DNA of 64,000 nucleotides, taken from the NCBI GenBank assembly GCA_002291465.1, contig CP021238.1, positions 3,348,001-3,412,000 of the forward strand. Direction: 5' to 3'. Origin of the DNA: Mycobacterium lepraemurium (GTDB lineage: Bacteria > Actinomycetota > Actinomycetes > Mycobacteriales > Mycobacteriaceae). This document shows, piece by piece, positions 44,658 to 53,574 of the stretch. The notes under the pieces were generated by a model that ran no database searches, had not been told where the DNA came from, and saw only the letters and a program-made list of their open reading frames with translations. Positions within the stretch are counted from its first letter, which is position 1, and each line of letters opens with the position of its first letter. Position numbers and translations under genes: made by a program.

Positions 44658-45478
44658 CTGCCACCGGTATCGAGGGCTACCGAGACTTCCTGGCGCGACG
44701 CGACGGCGAGGCCGACCTGCTCAACAGGCGACTGGCCAATCGCGAGCAGTTCTTCACCCAGATCGAAGCCAACCCGATGCGCTCGGCGCGTCCCGCCGAC
44801 CGAGCCACCTTCCTGCGCAACCTGCGCCGCCGGAAACCCGAACCCGGCCTGGACGACAAGATGCTGTTCCTGCTGGCCACCGCGAAGCTCAACCAGGCCG
44901 AGCGATTCGGCGTCGGGCTCGGCGAAACCTACGGGCGCAACAGCGACGAGAGCCTGCCACCCGAGAATGTCTATCTCGAACTCGAGGAGCACTATCACAC
45001 CCGCCTGCTGGCGTACGCCCTGGACGTGTTCGAACTGACCTTTCAGGTGGTCCCGCCGCCGTTCGTGATGCGCCAGTTCGTCAAGACCGGAGTGTTTCTG
45101 CCGGAACGGCTCGGCTTCATGTTCGTCGGAGCCGCCGAGATGGCCGGCTGCATCCTATTCGACGAACTACGCCGGGTCGGCAGTGCACTGTTCGCCGACG
45201 AGCCGCAGGTCGCCGAGCGCATCGAACTGCTCTACAGCGAAATCCTCACCGACGAGATCGGGCACGTCGGCTACTGCGCCTCGCGCTGCAGCGCCGCGGA
45301 GCGGGCGATCATGCGTCGCCTCTATCCGCTGATCGGTCGGCTGTTCGCGCGACAGACCGCCGAGATCAGCCTGCTCGTCGACCCGAAAGCGTTGCGCGCC
45401 AGGCTGGACCGACCCTTCGACGTCGACGAACTCACCGCCGGGCTGGACAACGAAACCTACCTTGTTGCCCGCCCCTGA
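44654..45478 (+). CDS. Ferritin-like (putative diiron) protein of unknown function
   Basis: 274 residues, helical. Possible metal ligands: Glu and His in LELEEHYHTRLLAYAL (near 115), Glu in GAAEMAG (near 160), and Glu/Asp/His in SEILTDEIGHVGYC (near 200). The E-x6-Y and E-x2-H spacing suggests a ferritin-like or AurF-type carboxylate-bridged diiron centre. Co-translated with the TetR gene upstream, which probably controls it. Substrate unknown. Convergent with desA3; the 142 bases between hold no gene. Confidence 0.65.
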   Translation: MTATGIEGYRDFLARRDGEADLLNRRLANREQFFTQIEANPMRSARPADRATFLRNLRRRKPEPGLDDKMLFLLATAKLNQAERFGVGLGETYGRNSDESLPPENVYLELEEHYHTRLLAYALDVFELTFQVVPPPFVMRQFVKTGVFLPERLGFMFVGAAEMAGCILFDELRRVGSALFADEPQVAERIELLYSEILTDEIGHVGYCASRCSAAERAIMRRLYPLIGRLFARQTAEISLLVDPKALRARLDRPFDVDELTAGLDNETYLVARP

Positions 45479-45620
45479 CCACGGACTCGACGGCGGACCC
45501 CCGCAAACAACGTCGCGCCCAGCGTGCACTGAGTGCGACAGATCAGCGAAATATTCGCCGTGAGAACACGTTCGGCGCGCTGCGGTGAAGGCCGGGCCGG
45601 CCCGAAAAGCCAACGGGCGG

Positions 45621-46913
45621 TTAGGCCGCCAGCTCGCCGCCGGCGCGATGCGCCACGGCCGCCCGCTTGCCGCGCCGCCAACCGCGCACGGCCGCGATCG
45701 CGGACTTGAGCCCGCGGCGACGGCCGGTAGCCGGATCGGTGCCCAGGAAATCGGGATCCAGCTCGGCGAACATCCGCTCGCTGCGGGTCTCCGGAGCGTT
45801 GTCGGCGTCGTCGCGCAGATACTTGTTCGGCAGCGAGAGTTTGGCCAGCGTGCGCCACGTCTTCGCGTACTGGAACAGAAAAGATCCTGTGGTGTAAGGC
45901 AAGTCGTACTTGTCACAGACCTGGCGCACCCGCACCGAGATCTCATGCAACCGGTTGCTGGGCAGATCGGGGTACAGGTGGTGCTCGATCTGGTGACACA
46001 GGTTGCCGCTCATGAACCGCAACACCGGGCCGGCCTCGAAATTGGCGCTGCCCAGCATCTGGCACAGGTACCACTGTCCCTTGGTCTCGCCGATCATGTC
46101 GGTCTTGGTGAATTTCTCTGCGCCGTCAGGGAAATGGCCGCAGAAGATCACGGCGTTGGCCCACACGTTGCGGATCACGTTGGCCATCGCGTTGGCCTTC
46201 AACGTGGACAGGAAGGTCGCGCCGGGCGACAGTGAAGTCAGCGCCGGGAACGCGACGTAGTCCTTGACCACCTGGCGGCCCGCCTTCGCCAGGAACTCGT
46301 CGATCCGCTGCCGGGCTTCCTCGTGGTCCATCCGGCGCTTGAGGATCTTGCCAATCTCCACGTGCTGCAGGCCCACTCCCCATTCAAAAAGCAAGGCCAG
46401 CAACGTGTTCCACACCAGATTGAACAAGTTGAAGCACTTCCAGCGCTGGTCGCGGGTGACGCGCAGCATACCGTAGCCGACGTCGTCGTCCATCCCGAGA
46501 ATGTTGGTGTACTTGTGGTGCACGAAGTTGTGGGTGTACCGCCAGTGCTTGGACGACCCGCTCATGTCCCACTCCCACGTCGAGGAGTGGATCTCGGGGT
46601 CGTTCATCCAGTCCCACTGCCCGTGCATGACGTTGTGGCCGATCTCCATGTTCTCGATGATCTTGGCCACGCCCAGGGTCACCGTCCCCGCCCACCAGGC
46701 CGAGCGCCGCAAGCTGGCGGCCAGCAGCAGCCGGCCGGTCACCTCCAGCGCGCGCTGGGCCGCGATGGTGCGGCGGATGTAGCGGGCGTCCCGCTCGCCG
46801 CGCGAGTCCTCCACGTCCTGGCGGATGGCATCGAGCTCAACGGCCAGGTTTTCGATATCGGCGTCCGTCAGATGGGCGAATACGTCGACGTCTGTGATCG
46901 CCATCGTCGTCAT
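45621..46913 (-). CDS. desA3: Membrane acyl-CoA delta-9 desaturase DesA3
   Basis: 430 residues. Three histidine boxes: HNVMH (93-97), HNFVHH (128-133) and HQIEHH (near 310), with hydrophobic spans between. It makes oleoyl-CoA from stearoyl-CoA at the membrane, taking electrons from the reductase coded just upstream (47004-48146). Equivalent to Rv3229c. The promoter holds two tandem palindromes (46958-46984) matching those of the reductase gene, so the two are co-regulated although they have separate promoters. Confidence 0.93.
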   Translation of the reverse strand: MTTMAITDVDVFAHLTDADIENLAVELDAIRQDVEDSRGERDARYIRRTIAAQRALEVTGRLLLAASLRRSAWWAGTVTLGVAKIIENMEIGHNVMHGQWDWMNDPEIHSSTWEWDMSGSSKHWRYTHNFVHHKYTNILGMDDDVGYGMLRVTRDQRWKCFNLFNLVWNTLLALLFEWGVGLQHVEIGKILKRRMDHEEARQRIDEFLAKAGRQVVKDYVAFPALTSLSPGATFLSTLKANAMANVIRNVWANAVIFCGHFPDGAEKFTKTDMIGETKGQWYLCQMLGSANFEAGPVLRFMSGNLCHQIEHHLYPDLPSNRLHEISVRVRQVCDKYDLPYTTGSFLFQYAKTWRTLAKLSLPNKYLRDDADNAPETRSERMFAELDPDFLGTDPATGRRRGLKSAIAAVRGWRRGKRAAVAHRAGGELAA

Positions 46914-46957
46914 CTCCCTGCGGTCATATTGTTCGGTCCGTTCATCCGTCCCAGACC

Positions 46958-46984
46958 TACGCTATCGTAATCTACGGCGCCGTA
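46958..46984. promoter_or_regulatory. Tandem palindromic operators upstream of desA3
   Basis: TACGCTATCGTA (46958-46969, imperfect centre) and TACGGCGCCGTA (46973-46984, perfect) lie with a 15-base period, 45-71 bases ahead of the desA3 start. The same arrangement occurs before the reductase gene (48214-48240). The arms TACG/CGTA are common to all four. Confidence 0.75.
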
Positions 46985-47003
46985 GGTTACCTGTGAGTAG
47001 CCT

Positions 47004-48146
47004 TTAAATGTCGAGCACGCAATCCCCGGATGCGGCCGACACGCAGGTCTGCACCCGGGTCCCCGGCTCGTGTTCGGCGCCGGTGCGCAGATCGCGGACA
47101 TGCCCCTCGACCAGGCCGACCACACACGACTGACAGATACCCATCCGGCAGCCGAAGGGCATCTGCACCCCGGCGGCCTCGCCCGCATCCATCAACGACG
47201 TCGCCGCGTCGGCGTCGACGCTGCGCCCGCTCCTGGCGAAGGTGACCATGCCGCCGGCGCCGGCGGGGGCGGCCTTGGACACCGCGAAGCGCTCCAGATG
47301 CAACTGCTCGCCGATGCCCGCGGCCGACCATACCCGCTCTGCAGCGTTCAGCATCCCTTCCGGACCGCAGGCCCAGGTCTGGCGCTCGCGCCAGTCCGGC
47401 ACCTCGCAGTCCAGCAGGGACAGGTCGAGCCGGCCCCGGGCGCGGGTCTCCCGCGACTGCAGGCGATAGCCGGGGTGCTCGTTCGCCAGGGCGGCGAGCT
47501 CGCCGCGGAACATCACGTCGGCCTCGGTGGGCGCCGAGTGCAGGTGGACGATGTCACCAATCTGGTTGCGGCGCACCAGGGTTCGCAGCATCGACATCAC
47601 CGGCGTGATCCCGGAGCCGGCGGTGAGGAACAGGATCGAGGCGGGCGCCGGGTCGGGCAGCACGAAGTTGCCCTGCGGCGCCGCCAGCCGGACCACGGTG
47701 CCCGGCTCGACACCGGCCACCAGGTGACTCGACAGGAAGCCCTCGGGCATCGCCTTGACGGTGATGGTCACGGTCCGCGCCGACGCCGACGTCGCCGGGC
47801 TCGAGGTCAGCGAGTACGACCGCCACCGCCAGCGCCCGTCGATCAACAGTCCGATGCCGATGTATTGGCCGGGCTGGTAGTCGAAGTTGAAGCCCCAGCC
47901 CGGTTTGATCACCAGGGTCGCGGAATCCTCGGTCTCCCGGCGCACATCGACCACGCGGCCGCGCAGTTCCCGCGCCGACCAGAGCGGATTGGCCAGATGC
48001 AGGTAGTCGTCGGGCAGCAGCGGCGTGGTGATGCGCGCGGCGAGTTTGCGCAGCGCATGCCAGCCGGGGTGCCGCTCCGCCCCCGCGACCACGGGTCGCT
48101 TGGTGTCGCCGAGGTTGGCGGTGATGGGCGATGTCGTCTTGCTCAT
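47004..48146 (-). CDS. Ferredoxin reductase-type electron donor for DesA3
   Basis: 380 residues from ATG 48146 ([14 protein letters not shown]). FAD domain with [10 protein letters not shown] (RxYS motif), NAD(P) domain with [14 protein letters not shown], and a C-terminal plant-type [2Fe-2S] domain with [11 protein letters not shown] and a last Cys in VQTCVS. Equivalent to Rv3230c, the oxidoreductase that supplies electrons to DesA3. Two TACGGTACCGTA palindromes stand upstream. Confidence 0.92.
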   Translation of the reverse strand: MSKTTSPITANLGDTKRPVVAGAERHPGWHALRKLAARITTPLLPDDYLHLANPLWSARELRGRVVDVRRETEDSATLVIKPGWGFNFDYQPGQYIGIGLLIDGRWRWRSYSLTSSPATSASARTVTITVKAMPEGFLSSHLVAGVEPGTVVRLAAPQGNFVLPDPAPASILFLTAGSGITPVMSMLRTLVRRNQIGDIVHLHSAPTEADVMFRGELAALANEHPGYRLQSRETRARGRLDLSLLDCEVPDWRERQTWACGPEGMLNAAERVWSAAGIGEQLHLERFAVSKAAPAGAGGMVTFARSGRSVDADAATSLMDAGEAAGVQMPFGCRMGICQSCVVGLVEGHVRDLRTGAEHEPGTRVQTCVSAASGDCVLDI

Positions 48147-48213
48147 GGTGTTGCTCGTGTTGGAAGCTCCTGCCTCGCGATTGCGGCGTGCGGTCAACGC
48201 CAGAGCCAAAAGC

Positions 48214-48240
48214 TACGGTACCGTAACCTACGGTACCGTA
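48214..48240. promoter_or_regulatory. Tandem palindromic operators upstream of the desaturase reductase
   Basis: Two perfect copies of TACGGTACCGTA (48214-48225 and 48229-48240) with a 15-base period, 68-94 bases before the start at 48146. The spacing equals that of the pair before desA3, which suggests a TetR-type regulator binding two dimers side by side. Confidence 0.8.
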
Positions 48241-48267
48241 CCCTCGGCGTCGCGGCCAGGCGTGCCG

Positions 48268-48780
48268 TTACAACAGCTCCAGCAGAAACGGCAGCTCCTG
48301 GCTGACGTACCAGGCCAGGTCATGGTCCTGGGCGTCGCCGACGATCAGGTCGGCATCCTCGTCCCCTAGGTCGGCGGCGTCGACGGCCTCGATCGCCTTG
48401 GCCACCGCCGGTTCGGCGGCGGCGTTGTCGACGTAGGCGGCGATCACGTCCTCGATCCGGACCGGCCCGGCCAGCCTGACCACGGCGTCGTCCAGGTCGG
48501 GACGGTAGGTGAAGTCGTCGACGTCGGCCGCCAGCACCGCGCGGCGCGGCGGCAGGGCGCCGTGTTCGGCTTCGGGTTCGGCGTCGGCCAGCAGCCGCAG
48601 CGACGCCAGCGCCGCCTCGCGCAGCGCCACCTCGGCGAGCTCGTCGTCGTCGCCCTCGGCGTAGGCCTCGCGCAACGCCGGCGTCAGCTCGAACACCGTC
48701 CCGTTGACCGCAGCCAACGAGCCGTCGGCGACCAGCCGCTGCAGCATGGCCAGCGTGGCGGGAATGTAGACAGTGGCCAC
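48268..48780 (-). CDS. Conserved hypothetical protein (Rv3231c-type, DUF6912)
   Basis: 170 residues from ATG 48780, acidic (EGDDDELAEVALREAALASL). N-terminal VYIPATLAMLQRLVADG is conserved in actinobacteria. No cysteine, membrane segment or catalytic motif. The gene starts 3 bases after the ppk2 stop and was likely read in the same transcript. Function unknown. Confidence 0.78.
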   Translation of the reverse strand: MATVYIPATLAMLQRLVADGSLAAVNGTVFELTPALREAYAEGDDDELAEVALREAALASLRLLADAEPEAEHGALPPRRAVLAADVDDFTYRPDLDDAVVRLAGPVRIEDVIAAYVDNAAAEPAVAKAIEAVDAADLGDEDADLIVGDAQDHDLAWYVSQELPFLLELL

Positions 48781-48782
48781 GG

Positions 48783-49660
48783 CTAGATCAGCGTGGCCGC
48801 GTAGTCGTCGACATACCTCGAAAGCTCACGCGGCGGGCGCTGGTAGTTGCCGGTCACGACGGGACGCCGCGGCAGCTTGACGGGGGCGCCTCGACGGCGT
48901 GGTAGGGGATCGTCGACAACAGATGGGCCATCATGTTCAGTCGCGCGTGCTTCTTGATGTCGGATTCCACGACGTACCACGGACTCTCCGGGGTATCAGT
49001 GTGCACCATCATCTCGTCCTTCGCGCGTGAATAGTCCTCCCACCGGTATACCGATTCCAGATCGATCGGAGACAGTTTCCAGCGCCGGACCGGGTCTTTC
49101 AGCCGCGCCTTGAACCGGCGCAGCTGTTCGGCCCCGGAAACCGAGAACCAATATTTGCGCAGCAATATCCCGTCGTCGATCAGCATCTGCTCGGAGATCG
49201 GGGTCTGCCGCAAAAACAGCACATACTCCTGCGGCGTGCAGAATCCCATGACCTTCCCGATGCCGGCCCGGTTGTACCACGATCGGTCGAACAGCACGAT
49301 CTAACCCTTGCTGGGCAAGTGCGCGATGTAGCGCTGATAATACCATTGGCCGCGTTCGCGATCGGTGGGCACCGGCAGCGCGGCGACACGGGCGACCCGC
49401 GGGCTGAGATATTCGGTGATCCGTTTGATCGCGCCGCCCTTGCCGGCCGCGTCGCGGCCCTCGAAGACCACCACCAGTCGCGCCCCAGAATGGCGCACCC
49501 ACTCCTGCAGTTTCACCAATTCCGTTTGCAGCCCGAACAATTCGGCTTCGCAGACAGCGTCGGGAATCTTCACCGCGGCCCGGGCCGATTTCTTCTTGCC
49601 GGCCTTGAGGGGAACGCCGTCGTTTTTCGCGCTGCTCACAGCCACGAATGATAGCCCCAC
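48783..49660 (-). pseudogene. ppk2: Polyphosphate kinase 2, nonsense codon and frameshift
   Basis: PPK2 uses polyphosphate to make nucleoside triphosphates (or the reverse). Walker [16 protein letters not shown] and lid YNRAGIGKVMGFC are present. Codon 120 is TAG (49303-49301) in HLPSKG-stop-IVLFDRSW, where GAG (Glu) is expected. A second lesion lies in a run of five G (48882-48886): one more base would join YHAVEAP to VKLPRRPVVTGNYQRPPREL and restore the usual end YVDDYAATL. Compared with M. tuberculosis Rv3232c (about 295 residues, from memory) all else is conserved. Start GTG 49660. Confidence 0.88.
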
Positions 49661-49690
49661 GCAGGGATTTTCAGCGCTGTCTAGCGCTGC

Positions 49691-51112
49691 CTAAGACCGG
49701 GCGGCCTCCACCAGTTCCTCGAGCGCCTGGCTCAGCAATGCGGGCAGCAGGTCAACGTCGCTCATCGCTTCGCGGTCGGTGTTGATGCCGTAGTAGAGCA
49801 TGCCGTTGTAGGACGTCACGCCGATGGCCAGCGCCTGGTTGTGCAGCAGCGGCGGCACCGAGTAGGTCTCCAGCAGCTTGGTGCCGGCGACGTACATCTG
49901 CGACTGCGCCCCGGGCGCGTTGGTGATCAACAGGTTGAAGGTGCGCTTGGAGAAGCTCGGGAAGCTGGTCGCGACCCGGATGCCCATGGCGTGCAGGGTG
50001 GGCGGGGCGAAACCCGACAGCGTGACGATGGTCCTGGCGTCCACCAGATGCGCGGCCGTCGGGTTGGATTCGGTGGCGTGCGCGATCTGAGAGAGCCGCA
50101 CCACCGCGTTCGGCTCCCCCACCGGCAGGTCGACCAGAAACGGCATCACCTGGCTGATCGCCTGACCGGGGCCGCTGACGTCCAGGTCACCGTCGGCGTA
50201 CACCGACAGCGGCGCCATCGCCCGCACCGTCGCGGTGGGCGACACCGCCACCCCGCGGGGCATCAGCCAGCTGCCCAGGGCGCCGGCGATCACCGCCAGC
50301 ACCACGTCGTTGACGTCGCAGTCGTAGCGGGCCCGCACAGTGCGGTAGTCCTCCAGGCTGCCGCTGGCCACGGTGAACCGCCGGTGGCGTGACACGGTGG
50401 CGTTGAGCGGGCTGCTGGGCGCGGTGCCGCGGGCCACGTTGCGCACGAAATCGAAGACCCGCCGGCCGGCGTCGACCAGCTCGCCGTAGTTGGTCACCAG
50501 CCCGCCGATCGCCGACCCGACGGCCTGCAGCTGCGCGCTGGGGCCCACCAGCCACTCCCCGATCGCGCCCAGGACCAGCCGGGTGTTGCCCGGGTCGCGT
50601 TCCGGTACCCAGATGTCTTCCGGGAAGGCCGGCGGGCGTCTGGTCCGGTCGGCGATGACGTGGTTGATCTCCAGCGCCGTCATCCCGTTGATCAGCGCTT
50701 GATGCGACTTGGTGTAGAGCGCCAGCCGGTTCTTGGACAGGCCCTCGACCAGATACATCTCCCACAGCGGCCGCGTCTTGTCCAGCGGCCGGGCGGCCAG
50801 CCGGGCGATCAGCTCGTGCAGCTGCTCGTCACTGCCCGGCGACGGCAGCGCCGAGCGGCGCACGTGATAGGTGATGTCGAAATCGCCGGCGTCGATCCAC
50901 ACCGGCCGGGCGGTACCGACCGTCACCTCCCGAACCTTCTGCCGGTAGCGCGGTATCTGCGGCAGCCGCTGCTCGATGGTGTGCAGCAGCGTCTCGTAGC
51001 TCAGCCCGGCACGCGGGCGGTGCAGGATCGCCAGCGATCCGACGTACATGGAGGTGGCGGTGTTCTCCAGCCGGTAGAACGACGCATCCGCCGGGGACAA
51101 CCGGCTAACCAT
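49691..51112 (-). CDS. Wax ester synthase/diacylglycerol acyltransferase (Tgs3-like) with altered active site
   Basis: 473 residues, full WS/DGAT: LSPADASFYRLENTATSMYV at the N-terminus, PLDKTRPLWEMYLVEGL, then LYTKSHQALINGMTA where HHxxxDG is expected. The second (catalytic) His is Gln and the Asp is Asn. C-terminal NAPGAQSQMYVAG and SYNGMLYYGIN motifs are normal. In M. tuberculosis the locus is split into Rv3234c (tgs3) and Rv3233c; here it is one frame. Activity is doubtful given the motif, or the family member has another role. Start uses ATG 51112. Confidence 0.85.
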   Translation of the reverse strand: MVSRLSPADASFYRLENTATSMYVGSLAILHRPRAGLSYETLLHTIEQRLPQIPRYRQKVREVTVGTARPVWIDAGDFDITYHVRRSALPSPGSDEQLHELIARLAARPLDKTRPLWEMYLVEGLSKNRLALYTKSHQALINGMTALEINHVIADRTRRPPAFPEDIWVPERDPGNTRLVLGAIGEWLVGPSAQLQAVGSAIGGLVTNYGELVDAGRRVFDFVRNVARGTAPSSPLNATVSRHRRFTVASGSLEDYRTVRARYDCDVNDVVLAVIAGALGSWLMPRGVAVSPTATVRAMAPLSVYADGDLDVSGPGQAISQVMPFLVDLPVGEPNAVVRLSQIAHATESNPTAAHLVDARTIVTLSGFAPPTLHAMGIRVATSFPSFSKRTFNLLITNAPGAQSQMYVAGTKLLETYSVPPLLHNQALAIGVTSYNGMLYYGINTDREAMSDVDLLPALLSQALEELVEAARS

Positions 51113-51367
51113 GCAGCGCTGTCCTCCTGGTCAGTGGGTCGTCCGTGCGCGCAGCGACCGTATTTCTCGCCCACCGTAGTGGTCCGGCCGGGCGCACCCG
51201 TCAGCGCGGGTACGCCCGCGAGCCAGTTGTGCCATGATGACCACTGACCAACCACCGTCTGCCCTCTCTCCAGCAGGCTTGCGGTCCGCCGCAAGAGTCC
51301 GCCCCAACAGTTGGAGAGTGCGCGTTGAACACCTGGTCCCGTCGCCAACCCGTCCGACGCTTTCACC
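51113..51367. other. Intergenic region between tgs-like and Rv3235-like genes
   Basis: 255 bases between divergent starts. No ribosome binding site plus frame pair supports a gene. No terminator-like hairpin or convincing promoter boxes could be assigned. Confidence 0.4.
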
Positions 51368-51886
51368 GTGGTACCAGTCGTCGACTACGAGCCGCAAACC
51401 CAGGACGTGCCGCGCGCGCTGGCGCAGTGCCGGCCGTCCGCGCGTGCGCCGTTGCGCCGCGGCGGCGGCCACACGTCGCCCCGCGCCTGCGGCGGGCCAC
51501 CCGGCCGAGCGGCCGCGCCGCCATCCGGTGCGGTCATATCCGCCCAGCTGCGCGAGGCCGCAGTGTTCGCCGACGCGGCGCTGCGCCGGGTGCTCGAGGT
51601 CATCGACCGCCGCCGCCCGGCCCCCCAGCTCAACCCGCTGCTGGCCCCCAGTCTGGTGGATTCTGTTGTGGCGGTTGGGCGTTCGCTGACCGCACCGGTG
51701 CCGGGTGCCGCGGTGCTGCGCCGGATGCGGTTGCAGCCGGCGGGTCACGGCGACCCGCAGACGGCGGCCGAAGTCTTCGGTTGCTACAGCCGGGGCAATC
51801 GGATGCACGCCATCGCCTGCCGGGTCGAGCAGGTGCCCGGCGCCGGTGGGACCCGGTGGATGGTGGTGGCCCTGCACATCGGGTGA
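51368..51886 (+). CDS. Rv3235-family protein (DUF6459)
   Basis: 172 residues from GTG 51368. Pro/Arg/Ala-rich N-terminal half of low complexity, then a conserved C-terminal domain (LREAAVFADAALRRVLEVID to MVVALHIG). Counterpart of Rv3235. Members of this family occur near secA in actinobacteria, as here (5 kb away), and a role in secretion has been proposed. Convergent with kefB, 11 bases between stops. Confidence 0.72.
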   Translation: MVPVVDYEPQTQDVPRALAQCRPSARAPLRRGGGHTSPRACGGPPGRAAAPPSGAVISAQLREAAVFADAALRRVLEVIDRRRPAPQLNPLLAPSLVDSVVAVGRSLTAPVPGAAVLRRMRLQPAGHGDPQTAAEVFGCYSRGNRMHAIACRVEQVPGAGGTRWMVVALHIG

Positions 51887-51897
51887 AGCGGGCGCGG

Positions 51898-53046
51898 TCA
51901 GGTCGCCGGTGCGGCCCGCCGCGGGCCGGTGTAGCGGGCGAACACCGGCCCCGCGATCGCCATGATGAAAACGTAGGACGTCGCCAGCGCCGCGACCGCG
52001 GGCAGCGAGCTGCCGGCCAATCCGATGATGATCAACGAAAATTCGCCGCGGGCGATCAGCGCGGTGCCCGCCCGCAACTGCCCGCGCCGCGCCACCCCGT
52101 CGTGCCGGGCGGCGAAGATCCCGGTGGCCACCTTGGTCGCCGCGGTCGCGGCGGCCAGGATCAGCGCCGCGGGCAGCATCGGGATCAGCTCGTGCGGATC
52201 CACCGAGTAGCCGATCGCCAGAAAGAAGATGGCGGCGAACAGATCCCGCAGCGGCGCCAGCACCTGACGGGTCCGGGTCGCGGTCTCCCCGGTCAGCGTC
52301 AGGCCCACCAGGAACGCGCCCACCGCGGCCGAGGCGTGCAGGGATTCGGCCATGGCCGCCACGATCAAGGTGATGCCCAGCACCCGCAGCATCAGCTGTT
52401 CGGAGTCGGGATGTTCGACCAGCCGCTGCACGTGGTGACCCCAGCGGTAGGACGCGGCGAACGCCGCCACCAGCGCGCTCACCGCCACCACCATGCCGAC
52501 GACGGCGTGCAGCCAACCGCCGCCGGACGCCAGCACCGCGAACAGCGGCAGGTAGGCGGCCATCGCGAAGTCCTCGAGCACCAGCACCGACAGCACCGCC
52601 GGGGTCTCCCGGTTACCGAGCCGGTGCAGGTCCTCCAACAGCCGGGCGACGACGCCCGACGAGGAGATGTAGGTGACGCCGGCCAGGCACAGGATGGCCA
52701 CCCCGTCCAATCCCAGCAGCCAGCCGGCGATCGCGCCGGGCGCGGCATTCAGCACGACGTCGACCGCCGCGGACGGCAAGTGGTGCCGCATGCTGCTGGA
52801 GAATTCAGCGACGGAGAACTCGCAGCCCAGGGTCAGCAGCAGCAACACCACGCCGATGGGCGCGCTGGTGGTGATGAACTGCCCGCCGGTGGCCAGCGGC
52901 AGCAGCCCACCCTTTCCCAGCGCCAGGCCCGCCAGCAGGTAGACGGGGATGGGCGACAACGCGAATCGGCGCGCGGCGGCGCCCAATACGGCCAGAGTGG
53001 CCAGGAGGGCGCCGAGTTGCAGTAGCAGCGTCCCCGAAATCTGCAC
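51898..53046 (-). CDS. kefB: KefB-type cation/proton antiporter (CPA2 family)
   Basis: 382 residues, about 11-12 membrane helices, starting GTG 53046. Na+/H+ exchanger signatures include PVYLLAGLALGKGGLLPL, LLLTLGCEFSVAEF, and SSSGVVARLLEDL near the ion site. No C-terminal RCK domain; that function is supplied by the separate TrkA-C protein coded immediately upstream (53051-53533). Probably K+/H+ or Na+/H+ exchange at the plasma membrane. Equivalent to Rv3236c. Confidence 0.88.
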   Translation of the reverse strand: MQISGTLLLQLGALLATLAVLGAAARRFALSPIPVYLLAGLALGKGGLLPLATGGQFITTSAPIGVVLLLLTLGCEFSVAEFSSSMRHHLPSAAVDVVLNAAPGAIAGWLLGLDGVAILCLAGVTYISSSGVVARLLEDLHRLGNRETPAVLSVLVLEDFAMAAYLPLFAVLASGGGWLHAVVGMVVAVSALVAAFAASYRWGHHVQRLVEHPDSEQLMLRVLGITLIVAAMAESLHASAAVGAFLVGLTLTGETATRTRQVLAPLRDLFAAIFFLAIGYSVDPHELIPMLPAALILAAATAATKVATGIFAARHDGVARRGQLRAGTALIARGEFSLIIIGLAGSSLPAVAALATSYVFIMAIAGPVFARYTGPRRAAPAT

Positions 53047-53050
53047 CGGC

Positions 53051-53533
53051 TCAGCCCTTGTCGATGATCTTCTCGACGCCGGCGATACCGTCTTCGGTGC
53101 CGATCACGATCAGAACGTCGCGGGCATGCAACATCTCGGAGGGACCCGGTGAGGCCAGCACTTCGTCGTCGCGCACGATGGCGACGATGGACGCCCCGGT
53201 GCGGGTGCGGGCCCGGGTGTCGCCCAGCGGGTGGTCGACGAACGGGCTGCCGGCCAGGATGTGCACCTGGCCGGTCTCCAGCCCGGGCACTTCCTTGGCC
53301 AGCTCGGTGAACCGTTCGGCGATGCGCGGCGCGCCCAGGATCTGGGCCACCGCCTCGGCCTCCTCGTTGGACAGGTGCAGCACCGGCCGGGCCTCGTCGG
53401 GATCCTCGCGGGCGTAGACGACGACGTCGAAGTCGCCGCTGCGCCGCGCGATGATGCCGACGCGGTCGCCCTTGTGGTCGGTGAACTCGTAGCGAAGGCC
53501 GACCCCGGGCAGCAGCACCTCTTTGACGTCCAT
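53051..53533 (-). CDS. RCK/TrkA-C domain regulatory protein partner of KefB
   Basis: 160 residues. The second half is a TrkA-C domain (VHILAGSPFVDHPLGDTRAR, then GASIVAIVRDDEVLASPGP and HARDVLIVIGTEDG) that binds small ligands such as nucleotides. The first half is an alpha/beta domain specific to actinobacterial KhtT-like proteins. Only 4 bases separate it from kefB, so it likely gates that antiporter. Equivalent to Rv3237c. Confidence 0.86.
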   Translation of the reverse strand: MDVKEVLLPGVGLRYEFTDHKGDRVGIIARRSGDFDVVVYAREDPDEARPVLHLSNEEAEAVAQILGAPRIAERFTELAKEVPGLETGQVHILAGSPFVDHPLGDTRARTRTGASIVAIVRDDEVLASPGPSEMLHARDVLIVIGTEDGIAGVEKIIDKG

Positions 53534-53574
53534 ACGTCAATCCTGACAGGTCGCTTTCGCCGGCGCCGACCCCG

